Shown here piece after piece: positions 30,490-40,899 of a stretch of 64,000 nt of DNA. Under the pieces are notes generated by a model. It did no database searches. It was given only the letters and a program-made list of their open reading frames with translations, and was not told the DNA's origin. The stretch is from positions 8,260,171 through 8,324,170 of the forward strand of contig CM036775.1 in NCBI GenBank assembly GCA_020796225.1, given 5' to 3'. The position numbers and the translations under genes were made by a program. Position 1 is the first letter of the stretch. Each line of letters opens with the position of its first letter. The stretch is from Arion vulgaris (Eukaryota > Mollusca > Gastropoda > Stylommatophora > Arionidae).

Positions 30490-30860
30490 TTTCTTCTCAC
30501 TACACTGGGATTTTGGATTCTCTAATAAAAACCGTCGTCTGCCTCGGATTGTCAGCCACAACATACAGTTTGTCTCGGACGCTGGTGTAAGTGGGCCTCC
30601 TCTTTCTTCTCAGGTCTGCATACTGGGGGACAGTTCTGTAGGATATGTTCTGTTGTCATACTCGTCTAGCCACAGGAGCACAGGTCGTTGGTGCCTATCT
30701 TGAAGTTAAGTGTACAGGGTGTCTCATTCTGTTGTGACCAGTCCGGAGGCGAAGTATGCCAGTCTGGTCCAATCTGGACAGTTGGTAATATCCATCATCC
30801 TTGTTGTGTTTTAGGTGTTCTTTCTCCCACTTTGTTTTGTGGTGCCCTCTAGTGATGGGG
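30490..30860 (-). mobile_element. LINE B2 3' end, the likely parent of the type B SINE tail
   Basis: The last 160 bp (minus-strand 3' end, 30490-30650) match the type B SINE tail at 31573-31740 nearly base for base. But here the sequence continues upstream into LINE tail protein (Cys-rich peptide with GHNRMRHPVH-like and LGTNDLC-like remnants, 30660-30850) where type B copies switch to the SINE body. Confidence 0.65.
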
Positions 30861-31075
30861 TCTTAGAGACAAGAATATCCGTTATCCATCTTCAACTCCA
30901 CAACAATCGATGCTATTGATGCAAGCCTGTCGCCTCTCATTACTAACACCCGATGCCAAGATCAGTGCTATGTCCAACACTTCTTCTTGTTCTTGCATTC
31001 GCCGGCTATAAATTCGGGTGTAAGTCATGGCACAAGTTTGGCACTTAATGACAGATATTTACGCGAAGGCCTCCT
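30861..31075. other. LINE G scrap and unclassified sequence
   Basis: 30880-30965 is a short antisense LINE G piece (TTATCCATCTTCAACTCCAC, AACAATCGATGCTATTGATG). 30990-31075 resembles part of the repeat at 60500-60600 (CGCTATAAATTC, GTGAAGGC). Confidence 0.5.
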
Positions 31076-31079
31076 TTTC

Positions 31080-31400
31080 TTTTTATCAGTGATCCAAATA
31101 CCAACACAAGATGACCACTATAATATGAGCAGATTAGAACAAGTTGTCATTCTGCGCCTTAGAACAGGACACAATCGACTCCGCAGCCACATGTATACAC
31201 AATTCAAGATTGACAATTCAGCCATGTGTACATGCACACAGACTGCAGACACATACTTCAAGACTGCCCAAATATGATATACTGAGGCAAACTCGCTGGT
31301 CTAATGAAACAACACTCGCCATAAAAACTACACAGACCTCTGTGTGAGCTACAAAAGACAGTGAAGTTTATACAAGGGACAACATTGAATATATAGACAA
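31080..31400 (+). mobile_element. LINE B tail fragment
   Basis: Plus strand: LRTGHNRLRSHMYTQFKIDN, then SAMCTCTQTADTYFKTAQ, and further CELQKTVKFIQGTT. It is the same tail as at 54890-55150 (minus), shifted in places. Confidence 0.8.
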
Positions 31401-31572
31401 TATTTCAAGTGAACAAAAGGAAATAAGGAAGTATCAGTCATCCATATAACCAGCTCAATATGGTATGAGATGGCCTTCTTATGACCAATCAGTAGGGTTC
31501 GAACTAGAGCCTTCACAATTGTGAGACCCAGTTCTGAAATTTTTAACAAAAAAATTAGAAAAAGATATTCTT

Positions 31573-31795
31573 CTTCTTCGTTCTCACTAGATTGGGATTT
31601 TGGATTCTTTAATAAAGGCAGCCGTCTGCCTCAGATTATCAGCCACGCCATACAGTTTGTCTTGGACGCTAGTGTAAGTGGGCCACCTCTTTCTTCTCAA
31701 GTTTGCATACTGGGGCAGTTCTGTAGGATATAATTCCTATGATTTCTGCTTCCCGTTTGTGCTGACCTCTTCCCGCAGTAAGTTTTGGCCACCCA
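31573..31795 (-). mobile_element. Type B core-SINE, 5'-truncated, antisense
   Basis: Tail and part of the LINE-derived body only: TTCTCACTAGATTGGGATTT, TCAGATTATCAGCCACGCCA and TCTCAAGTTTGCATACTGGG. It stops before the core. Confidence 0.8.
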
Positions 31796-31844
31796 GAAAA
31801 AGATATAAAAGATTTGAATGTAACAAAAGAAGAAACTAACTAAC

Positions 31845-31916
31845 CTCCAAAATTAGGATTTCCATGTTTGACGTAATACTTGCTTCTTTTCTCTGCTCCA
31901 GGCAGTTTCTTGTCGG
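31845..31916 (-). CDS. NCBP3: NCBP3 exon 8 (GNPN block)
   Basis: 72 nt between TGTCTAACAG and GTTAGT. Reads (A)DKKLPGAEKRSKYYVKHGNP followed by NFG plus one base. Human NCBP3 has DDKKELGAARRSQYYMKYGN at this point, so the match is strong over the whole exon. About residues 567-590. The exon lies only about 50 bp from the piggyBac element's proposed left end, so the insertion nearly hit it. Confidence 0.92.
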
Positions 31917-31968
31917 CTGTTAGACATATGAGAAACAGAAGATAAGATATGTTTTATGTTCAGTTTTC

Positions 31969-34235
31969 TTAACGGTTCAATCCGAACGAAAATCTCCGGG
32001 ATTTTGTTTATATAGTAGTCCCTCCCAAACACAAAAATACACGACTTTTTTAACTGTCAGTTTGTAACTCGTTTTACGTTACAACTAATCAACCAATTTT
32101 ATAACGGACTTTCGCATCCGGCATTTACTAACGGAACTACTTTCTTTTAGTCTCTGGACGCGCTACTGAAAGGTTCTGTATTTTATCTCCAATTTTCAAA
32201 TCGACTGTAAAAATTTCTAAAATTTTCTGAAAATGGCTACCAATTATGACAACGATAGTGACAGCTCTGATATATCTTTTCATGGACATTTCATCGAGTT
32301 AGAAAAGGATACTCGTGTTATTGATGTGGAAAGTGACATAGATGTTCCTTTCTCTGATTCAGACCATGAGGCTTCAAGTTCTGATGAGGAGACCGTTATT
32401 TTGCCGGTTTTTAACTGTGATCGTTGGTGTGATGCCACCTTCCCAGTTGAAGTCGAGCCATTTGTCGAAGACTGTGGGCCTGTGCACGTCTTAGGTGAGA
32501 ATGCTGATCCATTTGATTATTTTAGCCTGATAGTTAATGAGGATTTCTATCAGTTAGCTGTTGATCAGACCAACTTGTATGCCGTTCAACGTCAGGAAAC
32601 CACCGGCAATGTTGACAAGTACTGGGTACCTGTAACGCCTTCTGAGATTCGTCTGTATATGCACATCAATATCTTGATGGGCATTGTTTTGCCACAGTAC
32701 AAAATGTACTGGAGCACAGATGATCGATTGAATCAAGTAGGGGTTTCGAAATGTATGTCGAGAAACAGATTTGCTAAAATTTCTCAGTACTTTCACCTGA
32801 ATGATTCGAGAATCAGTTCCTAAAGGCCATAGGAACTACGACCCGCTGCACAAAGTAAGACCTTTCCTCGACATGGTGAAAGGAACATAGCTTCATGTTA
32901 TCGCCCTGGCAGAGATATTAGTGTTGATGAAGCTATAATTCCCTACACTGGTCGTCTTAACTTCAAACAGTATATCAAAGGTAAGCCCAACCCTTGGGGG
33001 ATCAAGGTCTGGTGTGCAGCGGACTCGATTACAGGTTACCTTCTAAACTTCGACGTCTATGTTGGTGCAGTTCATGATCCAATGCCATATGGATCAGGCC
33101 ATTATGTTGTCTGCAAAGTAGGAGAACCTTACCTTCACAAATATCATCATTTTTATTATGATAATTACTTTGCTTCTCTACAGCTGGCGGTGGATCTCCT
33201 CGACAAGAAGACCTACTCGTGCTCTACAATACGACCAAATCGCAAGGGCTGGCCAGCTGACTGTAAAGCAACTGCAACAAAGCGAATGCAGAAAGGTTCG
33301 GTGTTATACAGGCAGCAGGGGAATATTGTGGCCACTGTCTGGAGGGACAAAAGAATTGTGAATTTGCTGAGCACCAATACTACGCCAGGAGAGACAACAG
33401 TATCATGTCGTGCCCCTGGTGGTAGACGGAGTTGCAGGTACCATCAACCGTGGCATCCTATAATAAGTCTATGGGTGGCGTGGATAAGTTTGACCAGCTT
33501 TGCTCATATTACACTGTGGGAAGGAAGTCTGTTAAATGGTGGAGATATCTATTTAATTTTCTCTTACAGACTTCCATCGTCAATAGCTGGATAATCTATT
33601 CCAATTCAAGCGCCACACCCAAAGGCTAAGGATATTGACCACATAGATTTCAGGCTTGCTCTCTGTGCATCACTCGTGAAGGGCAACATTGTCACGAGGA
33701 GAGCTAACCCCCCTTTTGCCTACAAATGTACCAGTCACTGGCAATCAGTCGTCGCACCGCCTTATTCGCATGCCAGGAAAATGTAAATCCTGTTTCTGGT
33801 GCCGCAACAGAAAAGCACCTGATGGCAGCAAGAAACGCCCAGGAAAGCGTATATGGTTGTAACATTTGCCAGATACATCTCTGCAAAGGCGAATGTTACT
33901 CCAAGTACCATTCCAACCTGGATTTATGACATTCGGTGAGTACACTGTCTTGAACTGTCGAGTAAAATTTTGGTGTTTTTTTTCAAATTTTTTTCCACCA
34001 ACTTCTACTGCATTTTTCAATCCTTCTTTTTTATATATTCATTTTAATTAAGTTTCTTTTTAAACTATGTCCATTTTCTTGTTCACTGACACACATTTGA
34101 GTGTCCTAGGGTCAATAGTTTTTTTGTTATTAATTTTAAAAAAAAAACATGCTGTGGAATGTCAGTGGGTTATTTCCCTTTGCTGGGATTTGGGAAGTGA
34201 TTTGGTGTAAAATGGTGTGGGGTCCAGAGGGTTAA
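31969..34235 (+). mobile_element. piggyBac-family transposon, broken
   Basis: Sits between two TTAA sites (31969-31972 and 34232-34235), the target used by piggyBac. The transposase starts at 32233 (MATNYDNDSDSSDISF) with an acidic N-terminus, then DYFSLIVNEDFYQLAVDQTN and YKMYWSTDDRL, and continues in other frames. The terminal repeats are only weakly alike (TTAACGGTTCAATCC and, inverted, TTAACCCTCTGGACC), so the boundary on the left is less certain. It lies in NCBP3 intron 7, antisense to the gene. Confidence 0.8.
32233..33930 (+). pseudogene. piggyBac transposase pseudogene
   Basis: A DDE transposase broken into at least four frames. 32233-32823 encodes the N-terminal part and stops at about 32821. 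The next frame (about 32900-33390) has the first and second catalytic aspartates (ISVDEAIIPYTGR and YYDNYFASLQ). After another shift near 33400 comes YNKSMGGVDKFDQLCSYY (33450-33500), holding the third. After a further shift the cysteine-rich C-terminus (CKSCFWCRNRK and CQIHLCKGEC) ends near 33930. All three catalytic residues remain, so the loss of function is due to frameshifts. Confidence 0.85.
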
Positions 34236-34254
34236 GATTAACTAGTATATGTAA

Positions 34255-34460
34255 CAGTAACACTGAGACCTACAAGGCATGTCGTAAGAGGCGACTGAGG
34301 TAGGGGCCGAGGGAAGCTACCATAGCAAATAGAAAGCGTCACAGAAATTGGATGTGATCTACTTGTAGGCGTATAACTGACACAGCATAGAATCGCGCTT
34401 AGGCTCAGATCACATTCAAATCACAAAGAGTGGTTAACAAGTGGTTGATATGGAGCGTTC
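34255..34460 (+). mobile_element. Type C core-SINE
   Basis: AACACTGAGACCTACAAGGC, the core CATGTCGTAAGAGGCGACTG, then GGTAGGGGCCGAGGGAAGCT and ATCACAAAGAGTGGTTAACA. It stops at the GATATGGAGCGTTC segment, where a type A copy begins. Confidence 0.88.
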
Positions 34461-34462
34461 AA

Positions 34463-34695
34463 ACGCCCGAGTGGTTACCGGGCCCAAATTTGGGGTGTAA
34501 AGAATAGAACCACTGTTACCTGCCGCGCATGTCGTAAGAGGCGACTAAGGAGGTTTGGCTGAAATCGGATGCACATGTCCTAAACGTGTAGAAGTCTATG
34601 CGTTTAGGGCCTACCAAACCAGTGTGCAACGTATACACGTTCTTGGCAAAGATCGAACATATCACAAAGAGTGATTAATATTGGTCATAAGAACA
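34463..34695 (+). mobile_element. Type A core-SINE
   Basis: CGCCCGAGTGGTTACCGGGC head, intact core, GAAGTCTATGCGTTTAGGGC, ATCACAAAGAGTGATTAATA, and an AACGCAGAAGAAGG end. The flanking GGAGCGTTCAAACGC and GGAGCGTTCAAAGAAGAA show that it was inserted into the tail of the type C copy, with GGAGCGTTCAAA duplicated. Confidence 0.9.
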
Positions 34696-34817
34696 ACGCA
34701 GAAGAAGGAGCGTTCAAAGAAGAACTAGTATATGTGATGTACTGTCTTTTTTGTCAGCTGTTAGACATACAAGAAACAGAATGTAGATTAACTAGTATAT
34801 GTGATGTACTGTCTTTA

Positions 34818-34958
34818 TTCACTCCTAGTGGACCAGGGCTAAAGCCATGTTTTTGCAAGACATTTGTTTTTTTAGTACAAAACGCCCTTTAGTGTGGCTC
34901 CTGGTAAAGGCGCCAACCCAAAGCCACGTAATGTGGAGTTTGGTCCACAAGGAGTTAA
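34818..34958 (+). mobile_element. piggyBac-like MITE, copy 1
   Basis: About 140 bp with inverted ends CACTCCTAGTGGACCAGGGC and TTTGGTCCACAAGGAG next to TTCA and TTAA. Copies 2 and 3 are at 35476-35615 and 42680-42844. The right end resembles the right end of the piggyBac at 34235. Confidence 0.8.
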
Positions 34959-34959
34959 C

Positions 34960-35174
34960 AACATAATGTAGAAGGGGTGATGAAAGGGACTGTGTCCTAT
35001 GAAGGTACAATCTCGTTGTGTATTTCACCCTGTTTAAAGACTATGCACTCCAACCAAATAATGCAGGACATAATGATAAAATAAACATCAATAAGTTAAC
35101 AACTCGTAAAAGACATTTAGAGCATCTGAACATCAGAAGTAGACAAAGCAAGAAATTCAAAACTAAACACTAAC
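34960..35174. other. NCBP3 intron 6, no feature seen
   Basis: AT-rich intron sequence without recognisable repeats before the splice donor of exon 7. Confidence 0.4.
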
Positions 35175-35358
35175 CTTTCATGGCATATCTCATGAACAAA
35201 TATTTAGCTTTAGGGCTTGGAACCCCTAGCCTCCACCAACCAGGCGGCCATGGAATGTCAGCTTTCTCTACTGTTTGAGGCAGAATAGGTGGAGCTAGAG
35301 CTCTTCTTGTTGTCTTTCTACCCTCACTCCCTTGATCCTTCTTTCCCTGGGTTTTCTT
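35175..35358 (-). CDS. NCBP3: NCBP3 exon 7 (LFMRYA block)
   Basis: 184 nt between TTTTCTACACAG and GTTAGT. Starts in phase 0 with KKTQGKKDQGSEGRKTTRRA, then a proline-rich ALAPPILPQTVEK, IPWPPGWWRLGVPSPKAKY and LFMRYAMK. Human NCBP3 has NRLFMRFATKDDKK at the junction with the next exon; here LFMRYAMK continues into DKK, so the join is well supported. About residues 506-566. Confidence 0.9.
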
Positions 35359-35475
35359 CTGTGTAGAAAAAAAAAAGCACAAATTCGTTTCTAAATCGCA
35401 AATAGAAAGCAAAATTAAATAGATAAAATTAAATTAAATAGATACAAAATTAAATAGATACAAAAGTAAGCAAAA

Positions 35476-35615
35476 TTAACACCCAGTGGACCAGGGCTAA
35501 AATCATGTTTTTACAAGCCATTTGTTTTAGAATAAAAAAAGCCCTTTAATGTGGCTCCTGGTAAAATACGTCCAACCAAAGCCCTGTAGTGTGGCGTTGG
35601 TCCACAAGGAGTTAA
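35476..35615 (+). mobile_element. piggyBac-like MITE, copy 2
   Basis: 140 bp from TTAA (35476) to TTAA (35612) with ends TTAACACCCAGTGGACCAGG and GGTCCACAAGGAGTTAA. The centre has AATGTGGCTCCTGGTAAAA as in copy 1. No coding capacity. Confidence 0.88.
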
Positions 35616-35909
35616 TGGGGCGGGAGGGTCCTAAGATGCAGTGAACGAAATGACATAAGCCAGGATCAGGAAACAAGAGCCGAAAAAAAGACTACTCCAC
35701 CTTCAACTGGTATTCTTTGTAACAGGCTGCATTACTGCAGTCTCATTTAACTAATAGAGATCACAAAGAAAAGTAGACCTGGTAAAAAAAATGGTGTGCT
35801 GGAAACAAATGTGGAGGGTGGAGGGGGAAACATGCAAAGATCACCCTGTGTTCTTGTGCTCATGAATGATAAACTTGGTTGGTCATCATCAAGAATGGAA
35901 AACAAATAT
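35616..35909. other. NCBP3 intron 6, no feature seen
   Basis: No repeat shared with the rest of the window and no credible exon. Confidence 0.4.
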
Positions 35910-35911
35910 TA

Positions 35912-37105
35912 CAGTTAAACCTCGATTAACCGTCACTCGATTTTTTTTTTTTTTTTTTTTCTTTTTTTCTTTCGTCCGCTTTCAACTCAGACGAGTTTCA
36001 TCTCTGAAACTGATTTTTGCGTGAAAATCCGTTTTTCCAATTTCTTACAATGGCAGCAGCGTGCACATTGTAAATTACTTACACTGGCAGCCGTGTGCTC
36101 AATGTACTCGTAATTAGTATTCCCTCGCCATACAGGCAGATTTTCTCCGACTTCAGAGGTACTCAAGTTATCGTCCTGAGTAAGACCAGGGGACTCGAAC
36201 AAATGCCGGACAGTAGGTTCGAACCCGAGCTATGAGGCATCTCACAGCTAGCAGGCAGAGCTACTATCAACTACTCTAGGCAGTCCCCCGTCACTCGATT
36301 AACCGCCAGTTCCTGTTATTCATCATCGACTACAATAAATGAGTGAGTATCAACAAATAGACATCTTTAAAATTGTCCAGGGATTACTTTTACACTCTAC
36401 TGACGATGAAGGATTAGTTCTTAACCAAAAACCTACAACCAGTCACTTAGAAACAATGTTATCAAAGTGTATCGACTGGTTTGAGATGCAAGAGGAGGCA
36501 AATGCAACACAGGTCCTACTCCTGCATAAGATATGGAACATCACCTCGCAGAAAGCTCAAGCCTCAAAGACACTGAAGGAGAAACAATGTTATCAAAGTG
36601 CATCGACTGGTTTGAAATGCAAGAGAGGCAAATACAACACAGATCCTGCTTCTGCAAAAGATATGGAACATCACCGCACAGAAACTCAAGCCTCAAAGAC
36701 ACAGAAAGAGAAACAATGTTATCAAAGTGTATCAACTGGTTTGAAATGCAAGAGGAGGCAAATACAACACAGATCCTGCTTCTGTGTAAGATATAGAACA
36801 TCGTGAGCAGAAAGCTCGAGCCTTAAAGACACATGAGATGACAGATTATTTTAAAGTAACATAAGTTTATAGTACTGCAATACATTTCTGTACATTACTA
36901 ATCTTATATTGAAATTTATATTGATAATTTTGTAAAATTAAATACAATATGTGTGTGTTATTCACTTTTAAAGGATTTTATTATCATTTTCGTCCCAAGA
37001 CCGCAGTGAAACATTACTGTACATATGTATTAAGAGATTTTTGTTAACTGACTATTTAGCTATCCGTCACAGCCCTGGTCTGGACGGTGAATCAAGGTCC
37101 TACTG
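35912..37105 (+). mobile_element. Tigger/pogo-like remnant with a nested SINE
   Basis: Inverted ends CAGTTAAACCTCGATTAACC and, at the right, GAATCAAGGTCCTACTG, flanked by TA on both sides as in Tc1/mariner-pogo elements. The core keeps a Tigger-type transposase C-terminus (36452-36830: MLSKCIDWFEMQEEANATQV, LLLHKIW), which is present three times in tandem, about 130 bp each. Removing the T3 SINE at 35943-36287 leaves about 840 bp, so the element is internally deleted. Confidence 0.85.
35943..36287 (-). mobile_element. T3 tRNA-like SINE nested in Tigger
   Basis: About 345 bp. On the minus strand it begins GGGGACTGCCTAGAGTAGTT, has a B-box-like CGGGTTCGAACCTAC, and ends in CGGACGAAAG and a long poly-A. 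The Tigger sequence CCGTCACTCGATT is duplicated exactly at both sides (35930-35942 and 36288-36300), a 13-bp target-site duplication typical of LINE-driven insertion. Confidence 0.95.
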
Positions 37106-37139
37106 TACCAATAAAATTATAAATAATATCTGCTTGATT

Positions 37140-38030
37140 ATTGGTTACTAAGCTAACATCATTGCACTCCGGGCAGACCCATAGGTGCTCAGTCTCCCAA
37201 CAGATATAGAAGAGTATGCATACTGATGGTTCCCGTGGCTCCCTGATTAAACACACTACTCACTCTGCCCCTCAGGTAGAAGATTCTACTTGTACAACGG
37301 TTAACTCCAAACTGCCTAAATCGCTGGATCGATTCAACATCTATTTTAGTGTCCTCATCCAACAGCAAAGTGACCAAATAACATCCCCCTTATCCATCTT
37401 CAACTCCTCTTCTTCTTCTTCTTCGTTGTTTTCTGACCAATTTTAATCACTCTTTGTGATATGTTTGATCTTGCACGAACTTGTATATGTTGCACATTGG
37501 TTTGGTAGGTCCTAACGCATAAGACTTCTACACGTTTAGGACACATGCATCCGATTTCAGCAAACCTCCTTAGTGCCTACGACATCGTGGCAGGTAACAG
37601 TGGTTCTATTCTTACACCCCAAATTTGGGCCCGAACCACTGGGCTTCAACTCCCAACAATCGATGCTGTTGATGCTAGCCTGTCCGCTCTCTCATTACCA
37701 TAAACACCCGCATGCCAGGACAATATGTCCTCGTAAGCCTCTGGTGGTTAGAAACTTCTATAGATGACATCCACTCATACCAAAACCTGCCCTTCTGGAT
37801 CTGTGAAGCATCGACTGAGAGTCAGATACAACAACTGCCGCAGTAAATAAAGTCCCAGAGATCAATGAAGTGCAGCAGTAACGCTCCAACCTCCATCCTC
37901 ATACTAGAAGTAGTTGTACTGTATGCCCCACTTCGCTCTGCAACAACCCTACCATGCACATTAGCCAAGAAACCCCAGCCTGATTTCTCACCACGATGAA
38001 CCGACCCATCAGTATACATAACATTATCAT
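37140..38030 (-). mobile_element. LINE G fragment split by a type A SINE
   Basis: The minus strand encodes (37822-38019) MYTDGSVHRGEKSGWGFLAN, the RNase H start, then a lost middle, and LLDEDTKIDVESIQRFRQFG with VNRCTSRIFYLRGRVSSVFN (37189-37377). The two halves are separated by the SINE at 37408-37643. Confidence 0.85.
37408..37643 (-). mobile_element. Type A core-SINE inserted in LINE G
   Basis: Antisense type A copy flanked by the 10-bp duplication CTTCAACTCC (37398-37407 and 37644-37653). It begins at the poly-pyrimidine TCTTCTTCTTCTTC (its AAG tail) and ends at GGGCCCGAACCACTGGG, its head. Confidence 0.93.
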
Positions 38031-38085
38031 CATGTGCATTATCTGCTAAAAATATACATAAATTTATCCCTTACAAATCCCTTAC

Positions 38086-38876
38086 CAGTTTTGTCTTGCG
38101 ACTCCGGTCAGATGACGTTGACGAAGATGATGATGACCCTGATTCTGAACCTGAACTTGAAGAAGACGATCCTGACGTTGAAGACGATGAAGAATATGTA
38201 CTGCTGCTATCAGAATCTGAGGCATCGCTTGTGTCCATCTTCTCATTTCTTTTATTCAATATTAATTTTTTTACTTCTATCTCTTTTGATTTGTTCTTTG
38301 ATTTGTTTTCTTTGGAAACGTTGCTCGTTCCATGAACATTTCTGGAGTTTGAAGAACTTTTTTGATGATCAACTCGAGCTGCTGTAACTTTCTTGTTTCT
38401 TCGTTCTGCTTCCCCAGTCTTGCTTCTACCATCACTAATTCCTTTCTCTTTAATATCTTTCTCTTCTTTGATTACAATAACCTCATGATTTATTTTATCT
38501 TTTTCCTGTATCTTCTCTTTATCCTTCTTTGTCTCGGACCGTTTTTTATGCATAGGTTCCTGTGTCTGTTCAGTACGGTTTTTTTTATTTTCCGACAAAC
38601 TTATTATACTGGTTGATAAAGCTCGGTCAATCGGATCTTCTCCTGTAAGATCAAGGTTGTCGTCATAGTCTAGTTCCATTGTTTCGTCTTCTAAGAGATT
38701 CAAGGTAGACTCGATGTCTACGTTATTCCGGACTAGTTTGAGCTGTGTGTGACTTTTGTCTGAACTTGCTGATGATGCTACCGAGTCTGAAGTGACTTTT
38801 GTGGAGTCCTTGTTAATTTCCATCACACTTGATGTCTCCTCGTTTCTTTTATCTCTGCTTAAGGAGGGGCTTCCAT
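38086..38876 (-). CDS. NCBP3: NCBP3 exon 6 (long charged linker)
   Basis: 791 nt, the largest exon, between TTTTTCCAG and GTAAGG. It encodes about 264 residues (about 242-505): RDKRNEETSSVMEINKDSTK, then ESTLNLLEDETMELDYDDNL, GEDPIDRALSTSIISL, a Lys/Glu-rich region and a terminal serine-rich run. Human NCBP3 has a shorter charged, low-complexity segment here, so this exon accounts for most of the extra length. Position, phase and continuity support it; the sequence itself is too low in complexity to identify. Confidence 0.85.
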
Positions 38877-38892
38877 CTGGAAAAATAATCAT

Positions 38893-39450
38893 TTTTGTTA
38901 AAATAAGTTTGTAAACTCTTCCCTTACGTAGTTATTTCCTGAGTTTTCCAAGTTAATTCAAGGAAGTTTTAAAAAAGCAATAAAAAAAAAATCATTACTC
39001 ACCAATAAATAAATATATATGTACACGGAGGTGACTAAGGACAACAATTCCCCTACCCCAAGGTAGCAGTTAACAGACTACATAGGATAGTAGAAACGAG
39101 ATAGATAGTATAACGAGACACAGTAGGTTTGACACCAAAGCTGTGCACTATGATGAGAATAGCAGCACTAGAACAAGACTAGTTTGACGTAGATTAGTTA
39201 GGACTGCTTAGCAACGATAGTAACAACATGGAAGACCGATATAAACACTAGAACAATGTGGACGTGTTTGCAAACAACGTATCAGAAAACATCAATAAAC
39301 ATGAAATGAAGCTAACAGAACTGAGTTGGTTTCTTTTAACATCATACTCTTCAGTCGTTTCATCATCTATCATGCGACAAAAGTTGTAATTACGCATACC
39401 AACAGGAATGCCCTACTACATATATATATATATCTGATTATATACTAATT
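38893..39450. other. NCBP3 intron 5, no feature seen
   Basis: AT-rich sequence with a short TA microsatellite at 39419-39434. No copy elsewhere in the window was recognised. Confidence 0.4.
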
Positions 39451-39454
39451 TTCA

Positions 39455-40010
39455 GAAAACTGGACAACATATTAGAATAACAAGGTTAAAAAGTTATATG
39501 GCCCTTTTTCGTCTTTACAGACGGTCAATTGGCAAGTGTTTACTGTGACAACTTCTGAGTTTTCGCTTTTCTCTCTTGTCTTTCAGCTCATACATAAGTC
39601 TCTTCTCAAAAGACTGCGCCCTTGCGTAATTTGACTTTCCACACAACTCTGTCATCAGCTAGTTTTTCCCATGTGCTGGGATCTATAGAAAAGTTTTCAT
39701 TGAGGCTTTGCAGACATCTTTATATCTGAGCAGTGGTCTGCCCTGGTGCCTCTTCCACTTCGAAAGTTCACAGAACAACATTTGTTTTGGTATGCGACAA
39801 GTTTTCATTCTTCTCACATGCCCCAACCATCTTAGTTGTCCAAAAAGTAGTAGGTTAAAAAGTAGTAGAAGTAAAATAGTAGAAGTAAAACTAGAAGACT
39901 TCTTATAAGGAAAACAACTTGAATGGTGCAGTGTACAGCGAATGGCATTCAACGGAAATATGCTGTAGCGCAGTGTGCGGCAATTGGCGCGGAAAGAGTT
40001 TTTTTTTTTA
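39455..40010. mobile_element. Dispersed element (R39) containing a LINE tail
   Basis: Outer parts (39455-39500 and 39850-40010: AACAAGGTTAAAAAGTTATA, GGCGCGGAAAGAG) recur in opposite orientation at 60600-60925. Between them the minus strand at 39683-39952 encodes GQLRWLGHVRRMKTCRIPKQ, then FCELSKWKRHQGRPLLRYKD, a LINE C-terminal motif. Confidence 0.65.
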
Positions 40011-40106
40011 ATTTAATGAACATAAAATGAAACAAATTCAGGAGAAGTGATGAAATCAGAGAAATGATAAGACACAGACGCACACAATACCGTGTCTCAC
40101 ACATAC

Positions 40107-40226
40107 CTTGATTATTTTCCTTCTGGCCATTATCTGGCTTGTCTGTGACCCCAACCTCTTCCATACTTAAAGTTAATTTCAGAAGTGCTCTTGCTGGTGT
40201 CAGTTTGTCTTGCCAAAGAACATTAC
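40107..40226 (-). CDS. NCBP3: NCBP3 exon 5 (end of RRM-like domain)
   Basis: 120 nt between TTTACAACAG and GTATGT. GT completes the cysteine of the previous exon; then NVLWQDKLTPARALLKLTLS and MEEVGVTDKPDNGQKENNQ. Human NCBP3 reads SCNVVWLDEMTATRALINMS here, so the last strand and helix of the RRM-like fold are conserved. About residues 202-241. Confidence 0.92.
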
Positions 40227-40259
40227 CTGTTGTAAAATAGACAGTAATAAAATGAAAAC

Positions 40260-40840
40260 AAGCTCTGGAGGCTGACAGCACAGTACAAAACCTAAAAAGA
40301 GAACTTGCTCAGCTTTCAGAAAGGCAGAAATTCACTTGCAGTGGATTCCATCTCACTGTGGCATTGCAGGCAATGAGAGTGCCGATGTCCTAGCTAAGGA
40401 GGACAGTGCCAAAGAGCAAATTTACCAACCCCTGTCTTTTCAAGAGGTCAAAACCCTTATACAGAGAAAATCTGCAGTAGACTGGAAGACAAACACTGGA
40501 TATGATTATGAGAAAGACTCCTCAAAGACCTAAGCAGAACAGACCAGGTCATTATATTTCGACTATGCACCGGACACTGCAGACTCAACAAACACTTATA
40601 TAGACTAGAATAAGTCAAACAGCTCTCTGCCAGTGTCAGCAGGTGGAACAAACACCAGAGCATATTCTGCAAGACTGTCCTCTTCTGTGTGAACTGAGAA
40701 GCAACATGTGGCCACACCCAGTCGACCTGGAAACTAAGTTTTGGAGAAACCTGACAGACCTGTAGCTGACTGCCCAGTTTGTGGTCCACAGTAAATTAAG
40801 CGCATGACCAGAGATCGCTGAAGAAGAAGAAAATGTAAAC
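40260..40840 (+). mobile_element. LINE B RNase H end and tail peptide
   Basis: 40270-40533 encodes LHWQ-like, MQWIPSHCGIAGNESADVLA, KEDSAKEQIYQPLSFQEVKT; after shifts, FRLCTGHCRLN and CQCQ..EQTPEHILQDCPLL-like residues to 40790. Same family as 55690-55880 (minus). Confidence 0.85.
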
Positions 40841-40899
40841 AAGAACATAAAACCTAAAAGTAATGGGAAAACAAAATGAATTCAATAAACATAAAACAA

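Noticed and set aside
36190..36287. A tRNA gene
   Set aside because: It is the tRNA-like head of the T3 SINE, which has a poly-A tail, a second copy and a target duplication.
38096..38335. An acidic 79-residue protein on the plus strand (DDVDEDDDDPDSE...)
   Set aside because: It is the antisense of the serine-rich end of NCBP3 exon 6.
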